DNA of 64,000 nucleotides from Pseudomonas tensinigenes (GTDB lineage: Bacteria > Pseudomonadota > Gammaproteobacteria > Pseudomonadales > Pseudomonadaceae): assembly GCF_014268445.2 (NCBI RefSeq), contig NZ_CP077089.1, positions 672,501 through 736,500 on the forward strand, given 5' to 3'. Position 1 is the stretch's first letter; each line of letters opens with the position of its first letter. The notes beneath the pieces were generated by a model that made no database searches, was not told the DNA's origin, and was given only the letters and a program-made list of their open reading frames with translations. The translations under genes and the position numbers were made by a program. This document shows positions 46,973 to 56,314 of this stretch, one piece after another.

Positions 46973-49308
46973 GCCGCTGGCTCCGCGACTGTCGCGGTGT
47001 GTTCGTGGCGCCCGGCCCAGGGTGCGAGCATGAAGCTGAAGGCCAGACCGAGGCTCACCGACAGACCGAAATTGCTCACCGCCGGCGTGCTGGAAACCGC
47101 CAGCAAACCAAACGACAACCATGTCGTCACAGCGGCCAGCAAGGTACCCAGCAAGCTCACCGCCGCACCACCCACTTGTTCGCGCATGAGAATCGCGTAA
47201 TCGACGCTGATCGCCGTCACCAGCAGCAGGCCGAACAGGCTGAACAGGGTCAGCGGCTGACCGAGCCAGCCGAGACTGGCGAGGCTGCACAAAGCGGCGA
47301 GCAACGGCAGGGCGACAATGCGCAGCGCGCCGCCGAGACCAAAGGGCAGCATCAGCACCAGCACGATCAACACACAGGAGGCGAGTTTCAGTTCAGCAGC
47401 GCTGATCTGCGTCGCGGCAAACACTTCATTCAATTCGCCAAGGCGGTCGACCAGCATCACTCCCGGCAAATCCAGCGCCTGCACCCGTAGCAGCGCCGGG
47501 TTGTTAAAACCTTGCAGGCTGGTCATCGCCGCCACGCCGTTTTCGCTCGGGCCGAGCCAAAGCATGCGATAAGGCTCGCCAAGTGGGCCAGCCAATGCCG
47601 CGTCGATGTCTTCAGCGGGCACGGTCTGCAGCTGTTGCAGTTCGCTTTGCAGGGCGGCGAGCGGTACACCGAGGTCTAGCAGTGGCTGCCAGTATTGCGG
47701 CAGTTTGTTCAGCGCCTCGCGCACCTGTTCTTGCTGGTTCGGTGGGCTGACCAGTTGATCGAGGGCCAGATAACCCTGCAGCTTGTCGAGGTTGACCAGT
47801 TGCTGCAGACGCTCGCTCAGCGCGGCCTGCCGCTCGAGCAATTGCTGCTGATTGTCTGCGCGCACGAGGAAAAACTGGCTGGTCGGCTGATAGCCGGTGA
47901 TGCGCGCGATGGCCTGCGCTTCGTCGGTCAGATGTTGCGGTGCGCCGACCCATTGGCGGATGTCATTCTTGCTTTGCAGCTGCACCAGGCCGCCCACGCA
48001 GAAGGCGATCAGCAGCGCCAGCAACACTGGCGTGCGTACCCGTTCGAGGAGTTTTTCGCGCAGATTGACCAGGCGCTGGGCCAGATGCAACGGCCATTGT
48101 GCGGGCCGCAGTTCGACGTTGTTCAGTAGCGCCGGCAGCAGGCAGACGGCCGACAAATACGCACCGAGCAATCCTGCGGCAGAGAACACTGCTATTTGCG
48201 TCAGCGCCGGGAACGGCGTCCATGCCAGCGCCAGATAACCGATGGCGCTGGTGATCAGGCTCAGGGTCAGTCCGGACAAGGTCAGGCGCAAGGCTGGCCA
48301 GCTGCGCCACGGCTTCAGGCTCCAGCTCTTCGACAAATAGTGCAGCGGGTAATCCACGGCCACGCCGATCAGGCTGGAACCGAGCACCAGCGTCATCACA
48401 TGCATATGGCCGAACAGCGCCACACAGGCCACCGCGCCAAACAACATGCCGACCAGTACCGGCACGAACGCCAGCAACACGCGCCAGCGGCGGAAAGCGA
48501 GCAACAGCAGCAATAGAATGCCGACGGTGGCGCCGCCGCCGACCCAGGTCATTTCGCGAGTGGCTTGCTGCTGACCGTTGGCCGCATACAGCAAGCCGCT
48601 GGCGGCGAGCAGTTGCACGTCGGATTTCGCGGCTTGATCACGGCTGTGTTGCAGCAGTGCCGCGACTTGCAGTGGCAGGTTCATGTCGAAGGCATTGCCG
48701 GTGGTGCGTGCGCGCAGCAGCACCCAGCTCTTGCCGTCGGCATCGGCAATCAACGCGCCGCTGCCGATGTCCAGTTGTACCGAACCGTGTTGCGGTTGAC
48801 TGTTCTGGATGCGCCCGGTCAGGCCCAGCCAATCGTCCTGACTCGGCACCAGACTGAAACCGCTGAACGGGTCGAACAGGGCCTGTACGCGTTGCTGAAT
48901 GAAGGCGTCGGGGTGTTCGATCAGCAATTGCCGGTCGTCCGCCGAAAGCATCGCCAGCCGCCCTTGCAGCAGTTGCGTGCGCAGGGCGGGGAGATCCGCT
49001 TGCAGGTTCCACTGCACTTTCTCGAACAGACCGCTGGCCTGCCATTGCTCGCCCAAAGTCTGCGCCATGGCCACCGCTTGCTGGCGATCGGCGTGGCCGA
49101 CCAGCACCAGCATTTCGCGGTTGAGCGGTTCCTGCATACGCTGCTCGGCGCGCTGTTCAAGGGCATCCGGGTGAGTGCCGGGCACCAGCTCCATCAGGTT
49201 CGCTGATAGCGGCGCACCGTCGCGCCATTGCCAACCGGCCAGCGCGACAACGGCCAGCAGCAGGATCAGAAACAGCCAGGGCAGCCTGCGTTCACTCGGC
49301 AAAGTCAT
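46969..49308 (-). CDS. MMPL/RND-family exporter of the aryl polyene cluster
   Basis: The 779-residue protein has about 12 membrane helices in two halves, each with a periplasmic domain of about 200 residues after its first helix (WLFLILLLAVVALAGWQW). The GSSLIGVAVDYPLHYLSKS motif in the first half and VTAISVDYAILMRE in the second contain the membrane Asp residues of RND transporters. It probably extracts the acylated polyene from the inner membrane, handing it to the LolA-like protein encoded next to it. It overlaps that gene by 17 bases. Confidence 0.93.
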   Translation of the reverse strand: MTLPSERRLPWLFLILLLAVVALAGWQWRDGAPLSANLMELVPGTHPDALEQRAEQRMQEPLNREMLVLVGHADRQQAVAMAQTLGEQWQASGLFEKVQWNLQADLPALRTQLLQGRLAMLSADDRQLLIEHPDAFIQQRVQALFDPFSGFSLVPSQDDWLGLTGRIQNSQPQHGSVQLDIGSGALIADADGKSWVLLRARTTGNAFDMNLPLQVAALLQHSRDQAAKSDVQLLAASGLLYAANGQQQATREMTWVGGGATVGILLLLLLAFRRWRVLLAFVPVLVGMLFGAVACVALFGHMHVMTLVLGSSLIGVAVDYPLHYLSKSWSLKPWRSWPALRLTLSGLTLSLITSAIGYLALAWTPFPALTQIAVFSAAGLLGAYLSAVCLLPALLNNVELRPAQWPLHLAQRLVNLREKLLERVRTPVLLALLIAFCVGGLVQLQSKNDIRQWVGAPQHLTDEAQAIARITGYQPTSQFFLVRADNQQQLLERQAALSERLQQLVNLDKLQGYLALDQLVSPPNQQEQVREALNKLPQYWQPLLDLGVPLAALQSELQQLQTVPAEDIDAALAGPLGEPYRMLWLGPSENGVAAMTSLQGFNNPALLRVQALDLPGVMLVDRLGELNEVFAATQISAAELKLASCVLIVLVLMLPFGLGGALRIVALPLLAALCSLASLGWLGQPLTLFSLFGLLLVTAISVDYAILMREQVGGAAVSLLGTLLAAVTTWLSFGLLAVSSTPAVSNFGLSVSLGLAFSFMLAPWAGRHEHTATVAEPAA

Positions 49309-49894
49309 GTTGCTCCGCGTCGCTCAACGGTTGACTGGCGTTGCTGTCCTGCATGCGCAGCACGGTGCTGTCGCCTTGGGTTTCCAGCAATTCGATGGTC
49401 TGCACCAGCGCGCCGCCGTCGATATTGATCTGGTTGAACACTTGCTTGAGCAACAGCGAGCGCGGGGTCAGGGTCAGTTTCCACTGTTGTGCATCGCCGC
49501 TCAGCGCCAGTTCGAAATCCCGTTGCAGGCCACTGCTGTCACCTTGCAGTACGGCGAGGAACAAGCGGTTCTGCTCGGCCCCGGCGCTCTTGTTCGGCAG
49601 CAATTGCCAGCCATTGCCGTCACGCCGGGCGATGCCTTTGGCGCTGATGCGGTAATCCTGTTTCAGCGGCGTTTTCAGCAGCCAGAGCAGGCCGTGGTTT
49701 TTTGCCAGAACAAAACTGCCCTTGCTGATCAGTGGCTGCGGTAATGCACGCAGGTGTTTTTCCTGGATGAACTGGCCGTGGATCACGTCCGGTTTCGCCA
49801 GTTGTTCGCTGAGCTGTTGCAGGTCGAAGGCGTTGGCCAGCGACGACACGGCCAGCAGCGCCACTGCGCCAAGGCTTTTGAATAACAGGTTCAT
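49292..49894 (-). CDS. LolA-like periplasmic lipid/lipoprotein carrier
   Basis: The 200-residue protein has a signal peptide ending SSLANA and a LolA-like half-open beta-barrel pattern: FDLQQLSEQLAKPDVIHGQFIQEKHL, then SKGSFVLAKNHGLLWLLKTPL. It is a cluster-specific homologue, not the housekeeping LolA. It should shuttle a hydrophobic product across the periplasm from the MMPL exporter. AAGGA lies seven bases before the ATG, and the start overlaps the thioesterase stop. Confidence 0.9.
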   Translation of the reverse strand: MNLLFKSLGAVALLAVSSLANAFDLQQLSEQLAKPDVIHGQFIQEKHLRALPQPLISKGSFVLAKNHGLLWLLKTPLKQDYRISAKGIARRDGNGWQLLPNKSAGAEQNRLFLAVLQGDSSGLQRDFELALSGDAQQWKLTLTPRSLLLKQVFNQINIDGGALVQTIELLETQGDSTVLRMQDSNASQPLSDAEQHDFAE

Positions 49895-50316
49895 CGCAGC
49901 ATCCTTTCCACGGCATCGGTGAAGACCTTTGGCGAAGCCAGTTGCATCTCGCGACTGCTCACTTCAACGGCGACCTGCACCGAGCTGGCGCGGGTCAGGC
50001 GCTCGCCGGTTTGCAGGTCGGTGATCAGGTAATTGATCTTCAGCCGGTTTTCCCACTCGACCAGACTGGCGCGCACATTCAGGCGCTGACCGAACACCGC
50101 GCCACGCACGTAGCGCAGTTGCAGGTCGATGATCGGCCAGGCGAACCCGGACTCGAGCATCTGCGTGTAGTTGTGGCCGATCTTGTCCAGCAGCGCGCAA
50201 CGCGCCACTTCCAGATACTTGACGTAATGGCCGTGCCAGACGACGTGCATGGTGTCGACGTCAAAAAACGGCACAAGGATTTCGGTGTCGGCGTGGAGCA
50301 CTCCGGCGCTACGCAT
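49891..50316 (-). CDS. Hotdog-fold acyl thioesterase (4HBT type)
   Basis: The 141-residue protein has the 4-hydroxybenzoyl-CoA thioesterase signature: FFDVDTMHVVWHGHYVKYLEVAR, with the conserved Asp and the HGHYVKYLE segment. In this cluster it could release or edit acyl groups from the carrier proteins. It has a strong GGAGG before the ATG and overlaps the ammonia-lyase gene by eight bases. Confidence 0.9.
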   Translation of the reverse strand: MRSAGVLHADTEILVPFFDVDTMHVVWHGHYVKYLEVARCALLDKIGHNYTQMLESGFAWPIIDLQLRYVRGAVFGQRLNVRASLVEWENRLKINYLITDLQTGERLTRASSVQVAVEVSSREMQLASPKVFTDAVERMLR

Positions 50317-51853
50317 GCAGCCTCCAGTGTTGCGCGGCGATGCGTTGCAGGCACAGGCGCAATTCGCCTTCCAAGGCGCGGTCTTCGATCACCGGCGGGA
50401 AGTCTTTGGCCAGTTCTGCGTGCATCGCTGCCAGCGACGGTGGCAACGGCCGGGCATCTTCGGCTTGAGCACGCAGCCACACGCCCTGGTTGGCGGCGAG
50501 CAATGTCGCGGCAGCGACCTGTTCGGTCAGCTCCAGCACACGGATCGCATCACGGGCGGCAATGGTGCCCATGCTGACTTTGTCCTGGTTGTGGCACTCG
50601 GTGGAGCGCGAGAACACGCTGGCCGGCATGGTGTTTTTCAACGCTTCGGCGGTCCACGCGCTAGTGCCGATCTGCACGGCTTTGAACCCGTGATTGATCA
50701 TCGCGCTATCCGCCGGCGCGCCGGAGAGATTGCTCGGCAGACCGTGGTTGTAACGCTCATCCACCAGCAAGGCGAGTTGACGATCGAGCAGGTCGGCGAC
50801 GTTGGCCACGAGGTTTTTCAGGCTGTCCATGGCGAACGCGATATGGCCGCCGTAGAAGTGCCCGCCGTGCAAAACGCGCTCGGCTTCGGCGTCGATGATC
50901 GGGTTGTCGTTGGCGCTGTTCAGCTCGGTTTCGATGAACGAACGCAGCCAGTTCAGGCTGTCGGCCAACACGCCGAGCACGTGCGGTGCGCAGCGCAGCG
51001 AATAGCGATCCTGCAGGCGATGCAGCGGTGCGGTCGGCGCGTCGATCGCCAGATCCTTGCGCAGCCACGCGGCGACCTGCATTTGCCCAGGATGCGGTTT
51101 GGCGGCGAACAGGCGCTCGTCGAAGTGCTCCGGATTGCCTTGCAGTGCGACCACATTGAGCGCGGTGATGCGCGTGGCCAGTTGCAGCAGATAGTCGGCA
51201 CGGGCGAAGGCCAGGCAGGCGAGGCCGGTCATCACTGCGGTGCCGTTCATCAGCGCCAGCGCTTCTTTCGGGCGCAGTACCAGCGGCGCCCAGCCGAGTT
51301 CGCGATGCACGTCGGCCGCCTGACGGCGTTCGCCACGGAACATCACTTCGCGCTCGCCGGAGAGTGTCGCGGCGACGTAGGACAGCGGCGTCAGATCGCC
51401 GCTGGCGCCGACCGAACCTTCTTCAGGAATCAGCGGCAGGATGTCGTATTCGAGAAACGCGTGCAGACGTTCGAGAAGCTCTACGCGCACACCGGAAACG
51501 CCATGGCACAACGACTGCAAACGCGCCGCCAGCACCGCGCGGGTGGCTTGCGCATCAAGCAGTTTGCCCAGCCCGCAACCGTGGAAGGTATAGAGGTGAC
51601 GCGGCAACGCTTCAACGTGATGCAACGGCACCGCGACCACGCAGGAGTCGCCGTAACCGGTGGTCACGCCGTAGATCACGCCTTCCTTGTCCAGCAGCGA
51701 ATCGAGGAACCGCGCGCCCTTGGCGATGCGCTCGCGATAATCGGCGTCGCTCTGCAACTGCACGGGCGCCTGACGGTTGGCCAGGGCCAGCACGTCTTCG
51801 ATGCGCAAAGGGCGTTCGCCGAAGGTTACCGGCTCATGGGTTGGCGTCGTCAT
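50309..51853 (-). CDS. Aromatic amino acid ammonia-lyase (HAL/PAL/TAL family)
   Basis: The 514-residue enzyme forms the MIO cofactor from Ala150-Ser151-Gly152 (GSVGASGDLTPLSYV). Catalytic Tyr61 lies in YGVTTGYGD. The substrate-selecting pair is Phe90-His91 (HLYTFHGCGLG), unlike the Ser-His of histidine, His-Leu of tyrosine and Phe-Leu of phenylalanine lyases. In this operon it should make an aryl-acrylate (cinnamate or coumarate) starter that the AMP-ligase loads on a carrier protein. No other hut gene is near, so it is not the histidine-degrading HutH. Confidence 0.92.
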   Translation of the reverse strand: MTTPTHEPVTFGERPLRIEDVLALANRQAPVQLQSDADYRERIAKGARFLDSLLDKEGVIYGVTTGYGDSCVVAVPLHHVEALPRHLYTFHGCGLGKLLDAQATRAVLAARLQSLCHGVSGVRVELLERLHAFLEYDILPLIPEEGSVGASGDLTPLSYVAATLSGEREVMFRGERRQAADVHRELGWAPLVLRPKEALALMNGTAVMTGLACLAFARADYLLQLATRITALNVVALQGNPEHFDERLFAAKPHPGQMQVAAWLRKDLAIDAPTAPLHRLQDRYSLRCAPHVLGVLADSLNWLRSFIETELNSANDNPIIDAEAERVLHGGHFYGGHIAFAMDSLKNLVANVADLLDRQLALLVDERYNHGLPSNLSGAPADSAMINHGFKAVQIGTSAWTAEALKNTMPASVFSRSTECHNQDKVSMGTIAARDAIRVLELTEQVAAATLLAANQGVWLRAQAEDARPLPPSLAAMHAELAKDFPPVIEDRALEGELRLCLQRIAAQHWRLHA

Positions 51854-52781
51854 CGGTCTTCCAGAAAGGGTAAAAGTTGAACCATTGTTGCGGCGCTTCG
51901 AGGCAATAGTGACTCAGGCGCTGCGCATAGCGGGTGGCCCACTGATGAATGACCTGCTCGCGCTCACTGCGCTTCCATACCACGGCGTCGGCGAAGGGCT
52001 CGAGGGTCAGACGATAGTGACCGTCCGGCTGCTTGAGGCACATCAGCAGATTGACCGGGCATTTGAGCAGACCGGCGAGCAGCCATGGGCCTTGCGGGAA
52101 TGGCGCCGGATGGCCGAGGAAATCGACGGTCACACTGCGCCCGCCATGCAGCGGCACGCGATCGCCGGCAATCGCCAGCCACTCGCCGCGCTCCAGCCGT
52201 TCGTGCAGTTGCAGCATGATCACCGGGTCGAGTTCGCTGACCTGAATCAAACGCAGATTGGTCGCTCCGGCTTCACCGAGCAGGCGATTGAATTGCTCGG
52301 CGTGCTTGGTGTGCACCAGCACATTCATGGTGACCTTTTCGCCGATCTCCGCCAGTGCGCGGCAGACTTCGAGATTGCCCAGATGCGCACCAACCAGCAG
52401 TTGCCCGCGACTGCCGCGCAACTGATTGCGCAGCAGCGCCGGGTCAATGATTTCGATCTGCTCGATGCGCAGCTTGCCGTTCCACACGTCAAGCTTGTCG
52501 AGCATCGAATCGGCGAAGGCCATGAACTGACCGAACACCCGCCGATGCGTCGGGCGCAACGCGTCGCGCTGACTCCATGCGGCCAGGCGTTGCTGGTATT
52601 GCCAGGCGCTGTGTCGTGCGGTGCGGCCGAACAGGAAAAAGTACAGGACGATGCCGTACAGCAACGGGCTGAGCAGGCGTCGCCCGAGGACCTTGGCGGC
52701 GAACGCGGTGAATTTCATCAGCAGGAAACTGCCGCGTTCCTCGCGGTCAGCCCAGTGCTTCTTGTCGGTCTCGCTGGTCAT
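51834..52781 (-). CDS. LpxL-like lysophospholipid acyltransferase
   Basis: The 315-residue protein belongs to the HtrB/LpxL-like acyltransferases. It has a hydrophobic N-terminal segment (LLSPLLYGIVLYFFLFG), then LVGAHLGNLEVCRALAE, where H and E take the HX4D/E catalytic pattern. WLAIAGDRVPLHGGRSV follows and the C-terminus is amphipathic. It should acylate the glycosylated or lipid portion of the polyene. The ATG at 52781 overlaps the glycosyltransferase stop (ATGA). Confidence 0.88.
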   Translation of the reverse strand: MTSETDKKHWADREERGSFLLMKFTAFAAKVLGRRLLSPLLYGIVLYFFLFGRTARHSAWQYQQRLAAWSQRDALRPTHRRVFGQFMAFADSMLDKLDVWNGKLRIEQIEIIDPALLRNQLRGSRGQLLVGAHLGNLEVCRALAEIGEKVTMNVLVHTKHAEQFNRLLGEAGATNLRLIQVSELDPVIMLQLHERLERGEWLAIAGDRVPLHGGRSVTVDFLGHPAPFPQGPWLLAGLLKCPVNLLMCLKQPDGHYRLTLEPFADAVVWKRSEREQVIHQWATRYAQRLSHYCLEAPQQWFNFYPFWKTDDDANP

Positions 52782-53512
52782 GTTCGCCACCGCCGCCAGA
52801 GGATCAGCGGGAAGCGCAGCAACATGCCAAGAAACAGCCGTGTGTGCATGCTGGAAATCAGTGCGTTGTCGTGGAACAGACGAAAGTGCGACACGCCGTC
52901 CAGCGGGTAGTGCACGCTGGTTTGCAGCCAGCGCATCGGCTGATTGCGCCACGACAGGCGCACAAGAATGTCCGAGTCGAAATCCATGCGTTTGCCGACT
53001 TTCGCCGAGTCGATCACTGCCAGCGTCGGCGCCAACGGATAGACACGAAAGCCGCACATCGAATCGCGGATCTGCAGCGACAGCGTGTTGACCCAGACCA
53101 TCACGTGGGTCAGGTAGCGCGCGTACAAACGGCCTTTCGGCACGCTCTCGTCGAACAGCGGATAACCGCAGATCATCGCCTCGGGATGGGCGCGGGACTC
53201 GTTGACGAAACGGGCGACGTCTTGCAAGTCGTGCTGGCCGTCGGCGTCGACCTGCAATGCATGGGTGAAGCCCAGCAGCGCGGCCTCGCGAAGGCCAGTC
53301 ATCACCGCGCCGCCCTTGCCTTGGTTGGCGGTGAGGCGTACCAGATACACGTTGTCGCGTTCCGCCAAACCGTCGAGCACCTTGGCGCAGGACTGGGTGC
53401 TGGCGTCATCCACCAGAATGCACGGCAGATTTTGCGCGAGCAGAGCATCGACCACAGTACCGATGGCAGTTTCGTGGTTATAAACCGGGATCACTGCACA
53501 AGGATTATGCAT
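52778..53512 (-). CDS. Family 2 glycosyltransferase
   Basis: The 244-residue enzyme has the GT-A fold pattern: AVIPVYNHETAIGTVV at the N-terminus, LVDDAST, TANQGKGGAVMTGL and the DXD-like VDADGQHD. A C-terminal hydrophobic stretch suggests membrane association. It resembles dolichyl-phosphate-mannose-type transferases. The ATG at 53512 was chosen because the ORF further upstream runs into a REP remnant. It probably adds a sugar to the polyene-lipid anchor. Confidence 0.88.
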   Translation of the reverse strand: MHNPCAVIPVYNHETAIGTVVDALLAQNLPCILVDDASTQSCAKVLDGLAERDNVYLVRLTANQGKGGAVMTGLREAALLGFTHALQVDADGQHDLQDVARFVNESRAHPEAMICGYPLFDESVPKGRLYARYLTHVMVWVNTLSLQIRDSMCGFRVYPLAPTLAVIDSAKVGKRMDFDSDILVRLSWRNQPMRWLQTSVHYPLDGVSHFRLFHDNALISSMHTRLFLGMLLRFPLILWRRWRT

Positions 53513-53522
53513 ATCGGTGATC

Positions 53523-53549
53523 CCTGTAGGAGTGAGCCTGCTCGCGATT
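53523..53549. repeat. Single degenerate REP copy
   Basis: CTGTAGGAGTGAGCCTGCTC, with two changes from the common core, lies between the ligase stop and the glycosyltransferase start. Confidence 0.75.
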
Positions 53550-53571
53550 GAGTGCGCAGCACTCACCAAGG

Positions 53572-55251
53572 TCAATCATGCTCTACACCCAAAAGAATCC
53601 GCCCACTGGAGCAGGTCGCCGTGTCATTGCGATAGGCAAAATACAACTTGCGCCGCTCCGGGTCGAACCGCAGGTGCAACTGGACTTCATCACCGGGCCG
53701 AACCAGTTGCTGGAACTTCAGCACTTCCATCCCGGCAAACGGGCCGGTCAGATTCAGCAACTGCCGCCCAAGGTGCAGCGCCCATTCCACCTGCACCACA
53801 CCGGGCAATACTGGAGCTTTGGGAAAGTGACCACTGAAATAAGCCAGATCCGGTGGCACGCTCAGTTGCAGACTCCATTCACCCTCGGTCTCGACCTGCG
53901 ACAGCACTTCGGGCGCTTTCGCTCGCGGCGCCATCAGCAGCGTTTCGATATCGGCCTGCGGCAGCTTGCCTTGGCTGTTCAACGGCAATTGCCGCACCAG
54001 TCGCCAGCGTCGGGGCAGCGCCAGGGCTTCGCAGTGCTGGCGCAAATGCTGGCGCAGGGTTTCGGTCAGGTTGCGACGGCCGTGTTCACGCAAGGCAAAC
54101 AGGCCGGTCTCGCTGAGTACCAGCAGTGCACCGAGGGAGGCGCGGTTTTCCTGCACTACGCCGAGACGTGCTTCGGCGACCCAGTCATGGGTCACCAGCG
54201 CTTGTTCGAGCATGGGCAGAGAAATGCGTTTTTCTTCGAGTTTGACGATCCGGTCCAGCCGCCCGAACAGTTCGAAACGACCATCGGCGGCGATGCGCGC
54301 TGCATCAGCGGTGTGCTCGACGTGTCCGGCAGGCAGGTAAGGTGAAGCGATCAGTAGAGCGCCGTCGTTATCCTGGCTCAGTTCGACACCGGCGAACGGT
54401 TGCCACAGTTGTTCGCCCTGACGCCAGGCGATTCCGCCGGTTTCCGAGCTGCCGAGGATTTCCGTCGGCCATTGTTGCAAGCGTTTTTGCAGACTCTGCG
54501 CCGCTTCGAGCGGTAGCGCGCCACCGGAGGAAAACACCCGGCGCACGGCGCTCAGGGCTGGCCAGTCGAGGTTGTCGCCCATGCGTTTGAGCAGCGCCGG
54601 GCTGGCGACCCAGGCGAAGGCCGGATATTCGCGGCTGGCACGCTGCAAGTCTTCCGGAAACGCCAGTTGCTTGCGCAAGAACGGGCGCCCGGAGCACAGC
54701 GGCCAGAGGACGCGAAAGAGCAATCCGTAAATATGTTGAGTAGCGAGGCTACCGATGATGCAGGCCTCACCGAGGTCCGCGCCCCACAGTTGCTCCAGCG
54801 CTTCGACCTCGTTGGCCAGTTGGCGCAGAGTCTTGTCGATGCGCTTGGGCTCGCCGCTGGAGCCGGACGTGCACAGGCTCAGACGGCACTGGTCGAGATC
54901 CAGTTCGGCGCCGGGCAACGGCGGATGTTTAAAGTCGCTCAGTTGCGCGTCATCGGCCTGATCCGTCAGCCAGAGGTCGACTTCGCCCGACCAGCGCTGG
55001 CGGGTTTGCGCTTGCAGATCAGACGGCAGCAGAACACTGACGCCTGCACGCCATGCACCCAGCAGAGCGATGGCCAGTTCGGCGGCATCCTCCAGGTGCA
55101 CAGCCAGACGTTTCACGCCCTGAACTTGCAGGTCGGCGGCAACGCTCAACGCCTGTTCGCACAGTTGCGCGTGTTCGAGCGCCGGTGCGTGGCTGATCGC
55201 CCGCGCCGGCACAGGCTTGAGCAGCAACTGCTCAAGTTTTATCCAGTTCAT
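53572..55251 (-). CDS. AMP-dependent acyl ligase fused to an ApeI-type hotdog dehydratase
   Basis: The 559-residue protein has two parts. Residues 1 to about 450 are an adenylate-forming ligase with the P-loop [14 protein letters not shown] (about 126-137), the SSETGGIAW motif and the C-terminal lysine region [10 protein letters not shown]. The final 99 residues are a FabA/Z-type hotdog domain with [19 protein letters not shown], where His475 is the predicted catalytic base. Described enterobacterial clusters encode these as separate ApeH and ApeI proteins. The ATG at 55251 overlaps the upstream membrane-protein stop. An in-frame start 11 codons earlier has less support. Confidence 0.9.
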   Translation of the reverse strand: MNWIKLEQLLLKPVPARAISHAPALEHAQLCEQALSVAADLQVQGVKRLAVHLEDAAELAIALLGAWRAGVSVLLPSDLQAQTRQRWSGEVDLWLTDQADDAQLSDFKHPPLPGAELDLDQCRLSLCTSGSSGEPKRIDKTLRQLANEVEALEQLWGADLGEACIIGSLATQHIYGLLFRVLWPLCSGRPFLRKQLAFPEDLQRASREYPAFAWVASPALLKRMGDNLDWPALSAVRRVFSSGGALPLEAAQSLQKRLQQWPTEILGSSETGGIAWRQGEQLWQPFAGVELSQDNDGALLIASPYLPAGHVEHTADAARIAADGRFELFGRLDRIVKLEEKRISLPMLEQALVTHDWVAEARLGVVQENRASLGALLVLSETGLFALREHGRRNLTETLRQHLRQHCEALALPRRWRLVRQLPLNSQGKLPQADIETLLMAPRAKAPEVLSQVETEGEWSLQLSVPPDLAYFSGHFPKAPVLPGVVQVEWALHLGRQLLNLTGPFAGMEVLKFQQLVRPGDEVQLHLRFDPERRKLYFAYRNDTATCSSGRILLGVEHD

Positions 55252-55793
55252 GTACGGCCTCTTACCCGTTGTCGTATCAGCCATTCAATGGCAAACATCA
55301 GGCCGATCAATCCATAGGAGATCAGACCGGTGTACAACATCCACCAATTCAGCGGCGCCCACAGGGTCAGGAGGGCGGCGCACAAACCGTTGCAGAAGAA
55401 AAACATGCTCCAGGCCACCGTGACCTTGCGCGTGTAGCGAATCGCGATGTCCGGCAGCTCTGGCTCACGCAAGCGCGCCAGTCGCTCGACCATCGGCGGC
55501 CCGAATTTCAGGCTCAGGCTGAACAGCACCAGCATGAAGCCGCTGATCAGCACCGGGTACCAGCGCAGCAACAACGGGCTGTCGAACAGCGCCAGCAGCA
55601 GGCAAAAAACAATGGCCACGCCAGCCATCCACAGGCTGCCGGGTTTGCGCTCGCCGGTCAGCGCCCGCGCCAGCCACAGGCTGCCCAGCAGCAGGCCGAA
55701 CTGCCACGGAGCAAAATGCTCCATGCCGAAATACACCGCAAAGGGGTACAGCAGACCGGCCAGCAGCAGGCCGAGGCCGATCAGTCGGCTCAT
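55248..55793 (-). CDS. COG4648-type membrane protein of the aryl polyene cluster
   Basis: The 181-residue protein has about five or six membrane helices, starting LIGLGLLLAGLLYPFAVYF. A cytoplasmic stretch follows with LKFGPPMVERLARLREPELPDIAIRYTRKVTVAW, and the tail is positively charged. Homologues are found beside the ligase and acyl carrier genes of aryl polyene clusters, but their function is unknown. It overlaps both neighbours by four bases. Confidence 0.85.
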   Translation of the reverse strand: MSRLIGLGLLLAGLLYPFAVYFGMEHFAPWQFGLLLGSLWLARALTGERKPGSLWMAGVAIVFCLLLALFDSPLLLRWYPVLISGFMLVLFSLSLKFGPPMVERLARLREPELPDIAIRYTRKVTVAWSMFFFCNGLCAALLTLWAPLNWWMLYTGLISYGLIGLMFAIEWLIRQRVRGRT

Positions 55794-56044
55794 GCGGCCG
55801 GTTGAACCAGACGGTAGACCGCCTCGACCACGTCACCGACCGTGCGCACCGATTTGAACTCTTCGGCGGCGATTTTCTTGCCGGTCTGGCGCTTGATGTG
55901 ATCGATCAGATCGACCGCGTCGATGCTGTCGATTTCCAGATCCTGGTACAGATTGGATTCCAGGCTGACACGGGCCGGATCCAGTTCGAACAGCTCGACC
56001 AAGGCATCGCGCAGGGTGTTGAAAATATCGTCACGAGTTTGCAT
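55790..56044 (-). CDS. Acyl carrier protein (cluster ACP 1)
   Basis: The 84-residue ACP carries the phosphopantetheine attachment Ser in EIDSIDAVDLIDHIK (about residue 40). It is one of two carriers for starter and extending acyl chains. It lies nine bases downstream of the other ACP gene and overlaps the membrane-protein gene. Confidence 0.93.
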   Translation of the reverse strand: MQTRDDIFNTLRDALVELFELDPARVSLESNLYQDLEIDSIDAVDLIDHIKRQTGKKIAAEEFKSVRTVGDVVEAVYRLVQPAA

Positions 56045-56053
56045 GGTCCGGTC

Positions 56054-56314
56054 TCAAGCTGCCTGTTTTGCCGTGACGAACGCCGCAAGGCTGGCCACGT
56101 TGGTGAAATGGTTACGGGTGTCTTTGGCGTCGGCGTCGATCTTGATGCCGTATTTTTTCTGGATCGCCAGACCCAGTTCCAGCGCGTCGACGGAATCCAG
56201 ACCCAGGCCTTCGCCGAACAGCGTCTGCTCGTCGCCAATGTCGTCGACACTGATGTCTTCGAGGCCGAGGGCGTCGATGATCAGCAGTTTGATGTCACGA
56301 TTCAGATCGCTCAT
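56054..56314 (-). CDS. Acyl carrier protein (cluster ACP 2)
   Basis: The 86-residue ACP carries the attachment Ser in LGLDSVDALELGLAIQ (about residue 41). It is distinct in sequence from ACP 1, so the two probably have different partners, as in characterised aryl polyene systems. Its start overlaps the acyltransferase gene by 20 bases. Confidence 0.93.
   Translation of the reverse strand: MSDLNRDIKLLIIDALGLEDISVDDIGDEQTLFGEGLGLDSVDALELGLAIQKKYGIKIDADAKDTRNHFTNVASLAAFVTAKQAA

Noticed and set aside
50309..51853. Ammonia-lyase considered as HutH of histidine degradation
   Set aside because: No hutU, hutI or hutG nearby, the selectivity residues are Phe-His and not Ser-His, and the gene overlaps polyene genes on both sides.
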